From Mycobacterium sp. UM_WGJ (GTDB taxonomy: Bacteria > Actinomycetota > Actinomycetes > Mycobacteriales > Mycobacteriaceae), in contig NZ_AUWR01000030.1 of NCBI RefSeq assembly GCF_000455125.1, positions 18,217-82,216 on the forward strand: DNA of 64,000 bases. Reading direction: 5' to 3'. The position numbers were made by a program, and so were the translations under genes. Under the pieces are notes generated by a model. It had not been told where the DNA came from. It did no database searches and worked only from the letters and a program-made list of their open reading frames with translations. Positions 31,611 to 40,541 of the stretch are shown here, one piece after another. Within the stretch, counting starts at the first letter, position 1. The number at the start of each line of letters is the position of its first letter.

Positions 31611-32524
31611 GCGCGACCATCCGATTCGGCAGCGGCGGAGCCACGTGCGTCGGGCAGTTCTTTCCGGCGGCGCAATATGACGGCGACGGAGCCCCGGTCG
31701 TGGTGCTCGGACATGGCCTGGGCGGCACCGTCGACTCCGGCCTGATCCCGTTCGCCGAACGACTCAGCGAAGCCGGGTTCGCCGCCTTCGCCTTCGACTA
31801 CCGGTACTTCGGCGCTTCAGAAGCACACCCGCGCCAACGGATTTCCATGCAAGAGCAGGTCGACGACTTTCGCTCGGCATGCTCGGCCGCGGCCGAGCAG
31901 ACCGGTGTGGATGCTCGCCGGATCGTGGTGTGGGGGGTCTCGCTGGGCGGCGGGCATGTCTTCGAGGTGGCCGCCACCACGCCCGGTGTCGCCGCCGCCA
32001 TCGCGCTGACACCCCTGGTCAGCGGACCGGCCGCTGCGATCGCGGCACTGCCACACCATCGCCCGGCAACAATGCTGCGTTCAACGGCCACGGGGTGGCG
32101 CAGTGCGCTGGCCCAACGCTTCGGCGGGTCGCCCGCGACCATCGCCCTGGTGGGCCGCCCCGGTGAGCTGGCCACCCTGACCGCCGACGGCTACCACGCG
32201 GCCTACACCGCGATGGCCGGCCCGACCTGGCGCAACGAGATCGACGCCCAGGTCGGTGTACAGCTCGGCGGCTACCGCCCGGCGGCCAAGCACGCCGAGG
32301 CCATCGCCTGCCCGATCCTGGTGCAGATAGCCGACTTCGACCGCGGCGCTCCCCCACAGGCAGCCGCCAAGGCGGCTTTCGCCGCCCGCGCCGAAGTGCG
32401 GCACTACCCCTGCGATCACTTCGACGTCTTCGCCGGTGGCGACTGGTTCGATCACGTTGTCGAGCACCAGATCTCGTTTTTGACCCGGCACCTGGCCGGC
32501 ACGACCGCTACGGTCACGGGTTAG
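31607..32524 (+). CDS. Alpha/beta hydrolase
   Basis: A 305-residue alpha/beta hydrolase: VVLGHGLGGTVDS (oxyanion region), nucleophile elbow GVSLGGG (Ser about residue 112) and the C-terminal catalytic His in YPCDHFDVF. ATG 31607 overlaps the monooxygenase stop (ATGA). If the monooxygenase makes esters, this enzyme could cleave them, but that coupling is inferred from operon context. Confidence 0.88.
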   Translation: MSATIRFGSGGATCVGQFFPAAQYDGDGAPVVVLGHGLGGTVDSGLIPFAERLSEAGFAAFAFDYRYFGASEAHPRQRISMQEQVDDFRSACSAAAEQTGVDARRIVVWGVSLGGGHVFEVAATTPGVAAAIALTPLVSGPAAAIAALPHHRPATMLRSTATGWRSALAQRFGGSPATIALVGRPGELATLTADGYHAAYTAMAGPTWRNEIDAQVGVQLGGYRPAAKHAEAIACPILVQIADFDRGAPPQAAAKAAFAARAEVRHYPCDHFDVFAGGDWFDHVVEHQISFLTRHLAGTTATVTG

Positions 32525-32532
32525 GAGGCCTG

Positions 32533-34143
32533 ATGGCAGAGACCATGCAGCAGCTGCTCGCCGAACGCATCGGCGACACCAGCCTGGCGGTGCTCTACAA
32601 CGACGTCGACGGCGGGCAGATCCGCTGGTCGTGGCGGGAGTACCTCGTCCGGGCGGCCCGCCACGGCGCCGCGGTGCTCGCGCGGGCCGACACCAGGCGG
32701 CCGATGCACGTCGGCGCCCTGCTGGGCAATAACCCCGCGATGCTCACCGCGCTCGCCGCCGCCGGGCTGGGGGGTTACGTCCTGTGCGGGGTCAACGACA
32801 CCCGCCGCGGCTCGGCGCTGGCCGCGGATCTGCGCACCGCCGATGTGCAGATCCTGCTGGTCGACGCCGAACACCGCGCGCTGCTGCGGGGATTGGAGCT
32901 GCCCGGCGTCACCATCATCGACGTCGACGACCCGGCCTGGGCCAGCGAGTGCGCCGAAGCCGGGGTACTTCAGCCGCATCGGCATGTCGGGCCGCTGGAC
33001 CCGTTCATGCTGATCTTCACCTCGGGCACCAGTGGCGACCCGAAAGCCGTTCTGGTCAGCCACTTCATGGTGCTGGTCGCCGGCCAGAGCCTGACCGAGC
33101 GATTCGAGCTGGGCGCCAACGACGTCGTCTACCTGTCCATGCCGCTGTTTCATTCCAATGCGATCGCAGCCGGCTTCGGACCCGCGGTGGCCGCCGGTGC
33201 GGCGATGGCGCCGGCGAAGTTCTCGGCTTCGCGGTTCCTGGCCGACATCCGCGCCTACGGTGGGACGTATATGAACTACGTCGGTAAACCGTTCGCCTAC
33301 CTACTGGCGCATCCCGAGCAGCCCGATGACGCCGACAATCCGCTGCGGGTCGCGTTCGGCAACGAGGCCTCGGAGCGCGACATCGGTGAATTCGCCCGCC
33401 GGTTCGGTGTGCACGTGGTCGACGCCTTCGGTTCGACCGAGAACGCGGTGACCATCACCCGTGATGAAGGCACCCCGCCCGGTTCGGTGGGGCGTGGGTT
33501 CCCCGGCGTCGCCATCTACAACAGCGACACCAATGCCGAGTGCCCGCCGGCGGTCTTCGACGAGCACGGCGCACTGCTCAACGCCGACGAGGCGATCGGG
33601 GAACTGGTCAACACCGCCGGGTCCGGGTTCTTCTCGGGCTATTACAACAACGAGCAGGCGACCGCGGACCGGATGCGCGACGGCATGTACTGGTCAGGCG
33701 ACCTTGCCTACGCTGATGCCGACGGCTGGATCTACCTGGCCGGGCGCACCGCCGACTGGATGCGGGTCGATGGTGAGAACCTGGCGGCGGCGCCGATCGA
33801 GCGGATTCTGATGCGCCACCCCGACATCAACCAGGCCGCGGTGTACGCCGTGCCGGACGGTAACGTCGGCGATCAGGTGATGGCCGCAGTGGTCTTGCGC
33901 GACGATGCCCGGCTGACCGAGGGCGCATTGGCTGATTTCCTTGCCGCTCAAGAGGATCTGTCCCCCAAGGCCTGGCCGCGCTATGTCCGGGTGACCGCAG
34001 AGCTGCCCGCGACGGCAACCAACAAAGTCCTCAAACGGGTGTTGGCCGCCGACGGTACCGATGTCGGTGATGACACGCTGTGGGAGCGGCCCGGACGAGA
34101 GTGCACCTACCGCACCACCACCATGACGGGAGTGGGGCGATGA
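32533..34143 (+). CDS. Acyl-CoA synthetase-like AMP-dependent ligase (FadD type)
   Basis: A 536-residue adenylate-forming enzyme with P-loop IFTSGTSGDPKAV (about 163-175), DAFGSTENAV, YWSGDLAYADADGW and the C-terminal Lys in TATNKVLKR. It would activate a carboxylic acid as acyl-AMP and then acyl-CoA. ATG 32533 follows AGGAGG, 8 bp after the hydrolase stop, and the stop overlaps the next gene (ATGA). The resemblance is to mycobacterial FadD proteins; which one cannot be told without a search. Confidence 0.9.
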   Translation: MAETMQQLLAERIGDTSLAVLYNDVDGGQIRWSWREYLVRAARHGAAVLARADTRRPMHVGALLGNNPAMLTALAAAGLGGYVLCGVNDTRRGSALAADLRTADVQILLVDAEHRALLRGLELPGVTIIDVDDPAWASECAEAGVLQPHRHVGPLDPFMLIFTSGTSGDPKAVLVSHFMVLVAGQSLTERFELGANDVVYLSMPLFHSNAIAAGFGPAVAAGAAMAPAKFSASRFLADIRAYGGTYMNYVGKPFAYLLAHPEQPDDADNPLRVAFGNEASERDIGEFARRFGVHVVDAFGSTENAVTITRDEGTPPGSVGRGFPGVAIYNSDTNAECPPAVFDEHGALLNADEAIGELVNTAGSGFFSGYYNNEQATADRMRDGMYWSGDLAYADADGWIYLAGRTADWMRVDGENLAAAPIERILMRHPDINQAAVYAVPDGNVGDQVMAAVVLRDDARLTEGALADFLAAQEDLSPKAWPRYVRVTAELPATATNKVLKRVLAADGTDVGDDTLWERPGRECTYRTTTMTGVGR

Positions 34144-34976
34144 CGGCTCAAAAACCCGTGGCCCTGATAGTCGGCGGCGCTTCGGGAATCGGGTTGGCCA
34201 CCGCGCACACTCTGGCCGCGCGGGGTGACCATGTGGTGATCGCCGACATCAACGGAGACGCCGCGCACGCCCGCGCAGCCGAAATCGCCGGTTCAGCGAG
34301 GCTCGACGGAGGAGCGGCGAAGCTGGGACCGGCGCATGGACCCGGCGGCACGGCCACCGCCGTCGTCGCAGACGTGACCGACGAGGCCAGTGTCGCAGCG
34401 GCATTCGTGGCCGCCCGCGAACTCGGGCCGGTCCGCACGGTGGTCAGCTGCGCCGGCCTGTCGATTATCAGTCCGATCGCGGACATCGAGCTGTCCGGCT
34501 GGCAGACCACCATCGACGTCTGCCTCACCGGGACCATGCTGGTGATCAAACATGCGGCCCGCACCCTCGAAGACGGCGGCAGCGTGGTCGCCATCTCCTC
34601 GCTCAACGGGCGCCAGCCCGGCAGCTCCATGGCCGCATACTGCAGCGCCAAGGCCGGCGTGTTGATGCTGATCCAGGTGGCCGCACTGGAGCTGGGCGCC
34701 CGCGGCATCCGGGTCAACGCGGTCTCCCCCGGCCTGGTGGACACTCCCCTGGTCGCCGGCCTGGCGATGGTGCCGGGGCTCACCGACGAGTACATCGAGA
34801 ACACCCCGCTCGGGCGCTCCGGCATTCCCGACGACATCGCGCAGGCCGTAGAGTTCTTGACCTCCGAACGTGCCGGCTGGATCACCGGATCCGCCTTCGA
34901 CGTCAACGGTGGGGCGCATCTGAAGCGCTACCCCGACGTGCTCGGCAAAGTACAAGCGCTAGCTGAAGGATCGTGA
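34140..34976 (+). CDS. Short-chain dehydrogenase/reductase (operon member)
   Basis: A 278-residue SDR: GGASGIGLA cofactor loop near residue 13, Asp in IADIN (NAD preference), catalytic Ser in ISSLNG, and YCSAK. An insertion rich in Gly/Ala/Pro (about residues 53-75, DGGAAKLGPAHGPGG) lengthens the region after beta-strand 2. The C-terminal FDVNGG is typical. It is translationally coupled to the ligase by ATGA. Confidence 0.92.
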   Translation: MTAQKPVALIVGGASGIGLATAHTLAARGDHVVIADINGDAAHARAAEIAGSARLDGGAAKLGPAHGPGGTATAVVADVTDEASVAAAFVAARELGPVRTVVSCAGLSIISPIADIELSGWQTTIDVCLTGTMLVIKHAARTLEDGGSVVAISSLNGRQPGSSMAAYCSAKAGVLMLIQVAALELGARGIRVNAVSPGLVDTPLVAGLAMVPGLTDEYIENTPLGRSGIPDDIAQAVEFLTSERAGWITGSAFDVNGGAHLKRYPDVLGKVQALAEGS

Positions 34977-34977
34977 C

Positions 34978-36003
34978 ATGCGCAGTGTCGTCATCGATGG
35001 GCCCGGGTCGATCCGAGTCGACACCCGCCCCGACCCCGAGTTGCCGGGAGCCGACGGCGCCGTCGTCGAAGTGACCGCGACCGCGATCTGCGGTTCCGAT
35101 CTGCACTTCTACGAAGGCGACTACCCGATCGCCGACCCGGTTCCGCTGGGGCACGAGGCGATCGGCACCGTCGTCGAGGTCGGGTCGCAGGTGCACTCCG
35201 TGCGGGTCGGTGACCGGGTCATGGTGTCCTCGGTCGCGGGCTGCGGGCGGTGCGCCGGGTGCGGCACCCTCGATCCCATCCGGTGCCATTCGGGCCCGCA
35301 GATCTTCGGATCAGGTCTGTTGGGGGGTGCGCAGTCGGAGCTGCTTGCGGTGCCGGGCGCCGACTTTCAGCTTGCCCGTATCCCCGAGGGGATCCTTGAC
35401 GCCGAAGCGCTGCTGCTCACCGACAACCTCGCCACCGGATGGGCGGCGGCGCTGCGGGCCGACACCCCGGTCGGCGGCACGGTAGCGGTCATCGGGTTGG
35501 GCGCGGTCGGTCTGTGTGCGGCACGCAGCGCGCTGTTCCTCGGCGCAGCAACGGTTCTCGGGATCGATCCGGTGCGTCAGCGCCGGGAGCGGGCTGCCCT
35601 GATGGGTGTGACCCCGGCAGAGCCGCCGACCACGGCCGCGGCCATGGAGCTCAGCGACGGGCGCGGTGTGGATGCGGTGATCGACGCCGTCGGCTCGGAC
35701 ACCACGATGTCCGACGCGCTGACCGCGGTGCGGCCCGGCGGCACCGTATCGGTGGTCGGAGTGCACGACCTGCAGCCCTTCCCCTTCCCGGCGCTGCCGG
35801 CACTACTGCGCAGTGTCACCCTGCGGATGACCACCGCACCCGTGCAACAGACGTGGCCGCAGCTGGTGCCGCTGTTGCAGTCCGGGCGACTGTCGGTGGA
35901 CGGGATCTTCACCACCGAGATGGCCTTGGACGACGCGGCCGACGCCTACCGTGCCGTGGCGGCCCGGTCCGGCGACGTGGTGAAAGTACTGCTCACGCCG
36001 TAG
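34978..36003 (+). CDS. Zinc-dependent alcohol dehydrogenase
   Basis: A 341-residue medium-chain dehydrogenase: catalytic zinc ligands CGSDLHFYEGDYP and GHEAIGTVVEVG, a structural zinc loop with four Cys (CGRCAGCGTLDPIRC), and Rossmann motif GLGAVGLCAARS (about 170). The start is one base after the SDR stop, so it is the last member of the monooxygenase operon and may oxidise an alcohol released by the hydrolase. Confidence 0.93.
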   Translation: MRSVVIDGPGSIRVDTRPDPELPGADGAVVEVTATAICGSDLHFYEGDYPIADPVPLGHEAIGTVVEVGSQVHSVRVGDRVMVSSVAGCGRCAGCGTLDPIRCHSGPQIFGSGLLGGAQSELLAVPGADFQLARIPEGILDAEALLLTDNLATGWAAALRADTPVGGTVAVIGLGAVGLCAARSALFLGAATVLGIDPVRQRRERAALMGVTPAEPPTTAAAMELSDGRGVDAVIDAVGSDTTMSDALTAVRPGGTVSVVGVHDLQPFPFPALPALLRSVTLRMTTAPVQQTWPQLVPLLQSGRLSVDGIFTTEMALDDAADAYRAVAARSGDVVKVLLTP

Positions 36004-36058
36004 CCTGACGCGACGGCGGGGGACGAGATCGCCAAAGTTCCGCTGAGAGCGCTGCCGC

Positions 36059-37036
36059 CTACCCGGTGCGCGGACGACGCGGCCGTAACCGCAGCGGTGG
36101 CATCATTGGGGCGGGCAGCCGTTGCAGGCGGCCTTGATAGCCGCTGACCTGTCCGAACTGGTCGTCCCCGTCTTGCCAGCGGCGCCGGAACTCGACGATC
36201 TCCTCGTGGGTGCGACCGATGAAGTTCCACCACAGCACCAGTTCCTCGCTGAACGGCACCCCGCCCAGCACCAGGATCCGGGCGGGGGAGTCACCGGTGT
36301 TGCGCAGCAGCAGTACCGAACGGCCGGGGCCTTGATAGCCGAGCGCCCCGATGTCCAGACCCGTGCCGCCCAGCCTGACTGCGCCCTGGTCGCACAGCAC
36401 GCCGTGTTCGAATGCGGGATCAACGTCGAGCGCCAGTTCGGTGCGCGGATCCAGGTCGAGCTGAGCGCCCAGCAGGGGAGTGAACGACGGGACGGGGGAG
36501 CGGTACCCGGCCAGCTCACCGAGGAACACCAGCGCCGATGCGCCGGCCAGTGAAACGGGTTCGGGGGCAAAGTGGTTGAAGTCGCGGGCGCTATGGCGGG
36601 CCGTATCGGGCAGGGCCACCCACAGCTGCACGCCGCGCAGCAGGGGAGCCGACTGCGGCTCAACCGTGACCTCGGAGTGGCAGATTCCGGCGCCGGCGGT
36701 CATCAGATTCAACTCGCCGGGGTGCACCACCGCGTGCACGCCGGCGCTGTCGCGGTGCTCGACCCGCCCACTGAACAGCCAGCTCGCCGTCTGCAGACCG
36801 GTGTGCGGGTGCGGGGGCACGTCCATCCCGCCGTCGGCGGCGACGTCCTGCGGTCCGTAGTGGTCGACGAAGCACCAGGCGCCGATCAGGGAGCGGTCTC
36901 GTTGCGGCAGGGTGCGACGTACCCCGATGGCGCGCGCTCCGCCCAGCGGGACCTCGCGCGGGTGCAGCACCTCGATGTGGTCTTCGGGAGTTGCCGCACA
37001 GGCGAATTCAGCCGAGGTGGTCTCCAGGTTGCTCAA
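36059..37036 (-). CDS. Pirin family protein
   Basis: A 325-residue bicupin of the pirin family. The N-terminal cupin has the metal ligands in DVPPHPHTGLQTASW and MTAGAGICHSE (His, His, His, Glu). The second half contains VLVLGGVPFSEELVLWWNF and a typical C-terminal helix. Pirins include quercetinase-like dioxygenases and regulators; the role here is unknown. It converges with the alcohol dehydrogenase and precedes whiB5 on the map. Confidence 0.9.
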   Translation of the reverse strand: MSNLETTSAEFACAATPEDHIEVLHPREVPLGGARAIGVRRTLPQRDRSLIGAWCFVDHYGPQDVAADGGMDVPPHPHTGLQTASWLFSGRVEHRDSAGVHAVVHPGELNLMTAGAGICHSEVTVEPQSAPLLRGVQLWVALPDTARHSARDFNHFAPEPVSLAGASALVFLGELAGYRSPVPSFTPLLGAQLDLDPRTELALDVDPAFEHGVLCDQGAVRLGGTGLDIGALGYQGPGRSVLLLRNTGDSPARILVLGGVPFSEELVLWWNFIGRTHEEIVEFRRRWQDGDDQFGQVSGYQGRLQRLPAPMMPPLRLRPRRPRTG

Positions 37037-37106
37037 CGGTTCACCTCCGGGCCGGCTGCCGTGCCACTGGCGCGATCCTACCGACTCGTGCCGTGGACGG
37101 GCCTGC

Positions 37107-37523
37107 TCAGGCCGCCGACCGCGGACCGAGTTGCCCGGCGGGCAGATGAAAAACCGTTGCTGTCACCGGCAGCTGGTCGCGCTCGTGGTGGGTCAGCAGC
37201 GTCTGGTTGTCGGGCAGCTCGCGGGCGTTGATCTCGCCGGCGGCGATCGCGCGCAGCAGCGCGTGGGCCCGGGCGAGCTCGGCCCGCTTGCGGTACTGGC
37301 CGCCGGGGAGCTTCACGCCGGCCCACACGCCGTACTCCTCGCCGCGTTCCACAGCGAGCGCCGCGCATTGGCGTTGCTGCGCGAGTGGGCAGCGCCGCAG
37401 GCATTGCAGCCGCGCCTCGGTGGAGGACTGTTCATAGGCCCGCGCCTTGGCGGCCCCGTCAGCGCCGTCGGCGTCGGGGTAGCCGAACCACAGCTCGGGG
37501 TTTGCGGAGCAGGGGGGTGCCAT
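37107..37523 (-). CDS. whiB5: WhiB-family iron-sulfur regulator WhiB5
   Basis: A 138-residue WhiB protein (M. tuberculosis WhiB5 139) with four Cys ligands for a 4Fe-4S cluster: Cys5 (MAPPCSANPELWFGYPD), then CLRRC and the Cys in QQRQCAAL. The G[VI]WGG-type turn reads YGVWAGVKLPGGQYRKR. ATG 37523 has a strong GAGGAGGT ribosome-binding sequence; the longer frame to 37673 runs into the divergent promoter region. WhiB5 is known to influence ESX expression, notable given the ESX-2 locus downstream. Confidence 0.95.
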   Translation of the reverse strand: MAPPCSANPELWFGYPDADGADGAAKARAYEQSSTEARLQCLRRCPLAQQRQCAALAVERGEEYGVWAGVKLPGGQYRKRAELARAHALLRAIAAGEINARELPDNQTLLTHHERDQLPVTATVFHLPAGQLGPRSAA

Positions 37524-37567
37524 CGGAAGGACCTCCTCGTGGGCAGACCGGATAACGTAGAGAGAAA

Positions 37568-37620
37568 CGTATACGATCGAATACGAAGGACGCAACAGAT
37601 GGTGATAAAAACATATATGT
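37568..37620. promoter_or_regulatory. AT-rich divergent control region with inverted repeats
   Basis: The 149-bp gap between whiB5 and the Rv0023-like gene contains CGTAT-ACGATCGA-ATACG (37568-37585) and the perfect palindrome ACATATATGT (37611-37620). It is distinctly AT-rich for this genome. Both divergent genes encode regulators, so either could bind here. Confidence 0.5.
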
Positions 37621-37672
37621 AAGTAGTGCAGGGCCAGGCTGTGTACTATCCGTCCATGGCCGGGGCGCAACA

Positions 37673-38443
37673 ATGAGCCGCGAAGCGGCGGGCGCGGCCA
37701 TCCGGGCTCTGCGAGAGGCGCGCGACTGGTCGCTGGCCGACCTCGCCGCGGCCACCGGCGTGAGCATCATGGGGCTGAGCTACCTTGAGCGCGGCGCCCG
37801 GAAGCCCCACAAAGGCACAGTTCAGAAGGTTGAGAATGGGCTCGGTCTGCCGCCGGGCACCTATTCGCGGCTCCTGGTCGCCGACGACGCCGAGGCGGAG
37901 CTGGCTCAATTGATCGCCGCGACCGGATCGCAGGCGGCGGCCGCCCGTCCCGCCGGAGCCATCGTCGTCGACCGGCACAGCGACACCGAAGTGCTGGAGG
38001 GCTACGCGGAGGCGCAGCTGGATGCCCTGCGTTCGGTGATCGCGAGACTGCCGTCGGAAGCATCAGACGAATACGAGACGTATATTCTTTCCGTGATCAC
38101 GCAGTGCGTGAAGGCGGAGATGCTCGCGGCCAGCTCCTGGCGGGTGGCGGTCAACGCGGGCGCCGATCACGCCGCCCGACTGATGGTGCACCTCCAGGCG
38201 CTGGAGGCCATTCGCGCTGACCTGCTGCAACGGATGCCCGGCAGCCTGACCGCTCGCTTCGACCGGGCGTGCGCACAGTCGTCACTGCCCGAACCGGTGA
38301 TTGCGGCGTTGATCGGCGTCGGCCCCGAAGAGATGTGGGACATCCGCAACAGGGGAGTGATCCCGCCCGGCGCGCTGGCGCGAGTCCGCGCCTTCGCCGA
38401 CGGGTCCATGGACGCGACAGCTGGTGGCGACGAAGGGGGATAA
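37673..38443 (+). CDS. XRE-type HTH regulator (Rv0023-like)
   Basis: A 256-residue protein with an N-terminal helix-turn-helix (about 8-62: LREARDWSLADLAAATGVS, then YLERGARKPHKGTVQKVENG). A mostly helical C-terminal domain of unknown fold follows. It corresponds in position to M. tuberculosis Rv0023, next to whiB5 and before Rv0024. Lying at the head of the accessory cluster, it is a plausible local regulator. An ATACG-AGA-CGTAT inverted repeat sits within its own coding sequence (38071-38083). Confidence 0.9.
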   Translation: MSREAAGAAIRALREARDWSLADLAAATGVSIMGLSYLERGARKPHKGTVQKVENGLGLPPGTYSRLLVADDAEAELAQLIAATGSQAAAARPAGAIVVDRHSDTEVLEGYAEAQLDALRSVIARLPSEASDEYETYILSVITQCVKAEMLAASSWRVAVNAGADHAARLMVHLQALEAIRADLLQRMPGSLTARFDRACAQSSLPEPVIAALIGVGPEEMWDIRNRGVIPPGALARVRAFADGSMDATAGGDEGG

Positions 38444-38445
38444 CG

Positions 38446-39279
38446 GTGAGCAACGGTGAATTGGAGCTACTGACGCGCGCCAATGATCTGTTCGCGGGCA
38501 ATCCACGGCCCGCGGCACTGGAGTCCGGGCTGGAACGCTACGCCGAGTTGTTGGAGCGCAACGCCAACACCGATACCGGCGCTGGGCATGACCGCTACCG
38601 GATGGCAGTGCTTGCGCAACGGGACCTGTTGCTGGCCAACGCACGTACCGATGCGCTGGCCACGACGGTGCTGGCCGCCGTGGTCGCCGACCACGCTCAC
38701 GCGCGCCGGCAGACCGACGGTGTCGTTTCCGCCGCCCGAGCCGATTCGGTGGTCTCCCCGGATACGCCTATGGCGCACCGGGAGGCGTTGCGTCGCCGCG
38801 AGGCCCGGCTGCGCGCTCAACACGCCCACGTCGTGTCGGCGCAGCATCGCGCGCTGGTCCACCGTGCGCGGTTGCGGCGGCTGCGATACCGGGGGCTGCG
38901 GCGCAGGCCAGTGGGGCTGGATCGGTTGCCGTTGCCCAACACTCGTGCCGGACTGGCGGTCCGGGCCGCACTGTCGCGGCTCGGCAGGCCCTACGTCTGG
39001 GGTGCGACCGGCCCCGACCGGTTCGACTGCTCGGGGCTGACGCAGTGGGCGTATCAGCAGGCCGGCGTCCCGCTGTCACGTACCACCTATACACAGATCC
39101 ACGAAGGAATCCCGGTGCCGCGCTCCCAGATTCGCCCGGGCGACCTGGTCTTCCCCAGCACCGGGCATGTGCAGCTGGCGATCGGGGGAAACCGGGTGAT
39201 CGAAGCCCCGCACGCCGGGGCAACCGTGCAGATCAGCCCCCTGGGCGCGGATGTGGCGATCCGCCGTCCGCTGCCGTGA
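38446..39279 (+). CDS. NlpC/P60 peptidoglycan endopeptidase-like protein (Rv0024-like)
   Basis: A 277-residue protein. The N-terminal half is helical and Arg/Ala-rich. The C-terminal NlpC/P60 domain (about 162-277) has RPYVWGATGPDRFDCSGLTQ with the catalytic Cys, and GHVQLAIG and APHAGATVQI with the catalytic His. Members cleave peptide stems of peptidoglycan. GTG 38446, two bases after the upstream stop and preceded by GAAGGGGGA, is the start. No Sec signal peptide is visible, so if exported it may use the type VII route. Confidence 0.9.
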   Translation: MSNGELELLTRANDLFAGNPRPAALESGLERYAELLERNANTDTGAGHDRYRMAVLAQRDLLLANARTDALATTVLAAVVADHAHARRQTDGVVSAARADSVVSPDTPMAHREALRRREARLRAQHAHVVSAQHRALVHRARLRRLRYRGLRRRPVGLDRLPLPNTRAGLAVRAALSRLGRPYVWGATGPDRFDCSGLTQWAYQQAGVPLSRTTYTQIHEGIPVPRSQIRPGDLVFPSTGHVQLAIGGNRVIEAPHAGATVQISPLGADVAIRRPLP

Positions 39280-39347
39280 TCGGGCTGTCCCCCGCGGGTG
39301 CCCGGGTGAATTGTCGGCATCGGTGGCCCTCAGTACAGTCACCTGCC

Positions 39348-40526
39348 ATGGAGCGCTCGGGCTATCCGGCGTCCGGCGAGCAACAGCAGGGCCGGGCGGC
39401 GCAAGCCATGAGGCAGGCTGAAGCCGCTCTGGCGCAGCAACTGTCGACTGCCGCGGACTTCGACAGGCAGATCATCGAAGCGCTGCGCCACGCGCACAAG
39501 ACCACGCTGGAAGGCCGGCGCCGCCTCGACGACATCGAGGCCGAAATCGCCGGCGCGGCAGGGGCCTGGGACCTGAGCACCGCCGCCGGCGCGCGCGAGT
39601 TCCAGAGATTCCTGATCGACAGGCTCGGGCAGATCATCAGGGTGGTTGAAGAGGCCAACGACGATGACGCCTCCAAGCAAGCGCTCGCCGCCGCGCTGAC
39701 ACGGCTGTACCCCGCGGCGCAATCGGATTGCCAGGAGTCGGCGCCCGGCGGGGACGACCAGTCGCTTTCGGTGGATCCCGATACCGACGCGTACCCGGAC
39801 CTCCTGGCCGATGACGAGCCGATGGCCGATCACCTGGCGGCGTCCCAACGGCTGCCGCCGGAGTTGGCGACGCCGATGTTTCCGGGCATGGGCGCCGACG
39901 GTCCGGGATTCGGTGCGATGCCGGCTGCGATGCCCTCCGGATTTCCGCTGACCGGTCCGGCGTCTGGTCTCGGCCTTGATGGCCTGCCCGCCGATGACGA
40001 TTACCCGTCCGAGGAAGCGGCTACCGCCGAGGCGTCCGATGGCGCCGACGCCGACGGGGCGGACGGCGATACCCCGGCGCAGGACCCGGGGGAGGCGGGA
40101 CCGGTCGCCGTACGACTGCCCGACGGCGAGACCACGACCGTGGCCAATCCGCAACTGGCTGCGGCGATGCAGGCCGTCGCCGACGGACAGCCAGTCGTGG
40201 AGGCGTTCCGCAGTCAGGGCATCCACATCCCGCCGCCTGGAACACCGGTGGTGGCAGCGGTCGATGTGGTCAGCCTGCGGCCCGGCGACATCGGTGTGTT
40301 CACCGACCGCCATGCCCTCGCCGTCGGCGCCGGCAAGGCACTTCTCGACGGGCAGATCCACCTGGTCGAGAACCTGCGCGGTCCCGGATTTCTGGGTTGG
40401 CAGCACCCGCCGGCCCTGGTCCAGGAGCCGGCGCCGCCCGCTGAGCCGGTTGCGACCAGGCCGGCGAGCGCGCTCGGGGGCATTGCGAGCTTGAAAAGGG
40501 CGGCTCGAACCGTCATCGTCGATTAG
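39348..40526 (+). CDS. DUF4226-type protein with acidic linker and C-terminal domain (Rv0025/Rv0026 region)
   Basis: A 392-residue protein of three parts. The N-terminal helical DUF4226-like domain (about 1-125) contains RQAEAALAQQLSTAADFDRQ and AAGAREFQRFLIDRLGQIIR. Next comes a long acidic, Gly/Pro-rich linker (about 140-255). A compact C-terminal domain (about 258-365, VAVRLPDGETTTVANPQLAA; LRPGDIGVFTDRHALAVG) follows. M. tuberculosis has separate Rv0025 (120 residues) and Rv0026 at this place, so this may be a fused or differently split version. A DUF4226-like paralogue lies at 60223. The function is unknown; secretion by ESX is possible. Confidence 0.75.
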   Translation: MERSGYPASGEQQQGRAAQAMRQAEAALAQQLSTAADFDRQIIEALRHAHKTTLEGRRRLDDIEAEIAGAAGAWDLSTAAGAREFQRFLIDRLGQIIRVVEEANDDDASKQALAAALTRLYPAAQSDCQESAPGGDDQSLSVDPDTDAYPDLLADDEPMADHLAASQRLPPELATPMFPGMGADGPGFGAMPAAMPSGFPLTGPASGLGLDGLPADDDYPSEEAATAEASDGADADGADGDTPAQDPGEAGPVAVRLPDGETTTVANPQLAAAMQAVADGQPVVEAFRSQGIHIPPPGTPVVAAVDVVSLRPGDIGVFTDRHALAVGAGKALLDGQIHLVENLRGPGFLGWQHPPALVQEPAPPAEPVATRPASALGGIASLKRAARTVIVD

Positions 40527-40541
40527 CCAGGAAGGTGAAAT

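Noticed and set aside
23863-37036. Prophage or integrative element inserted at tRNA-Leu
   Set aside because: No integrase, phage structural genes, conjugation genes or repeated tRNA 3' end were seen; only an IS remnant supports mobility.
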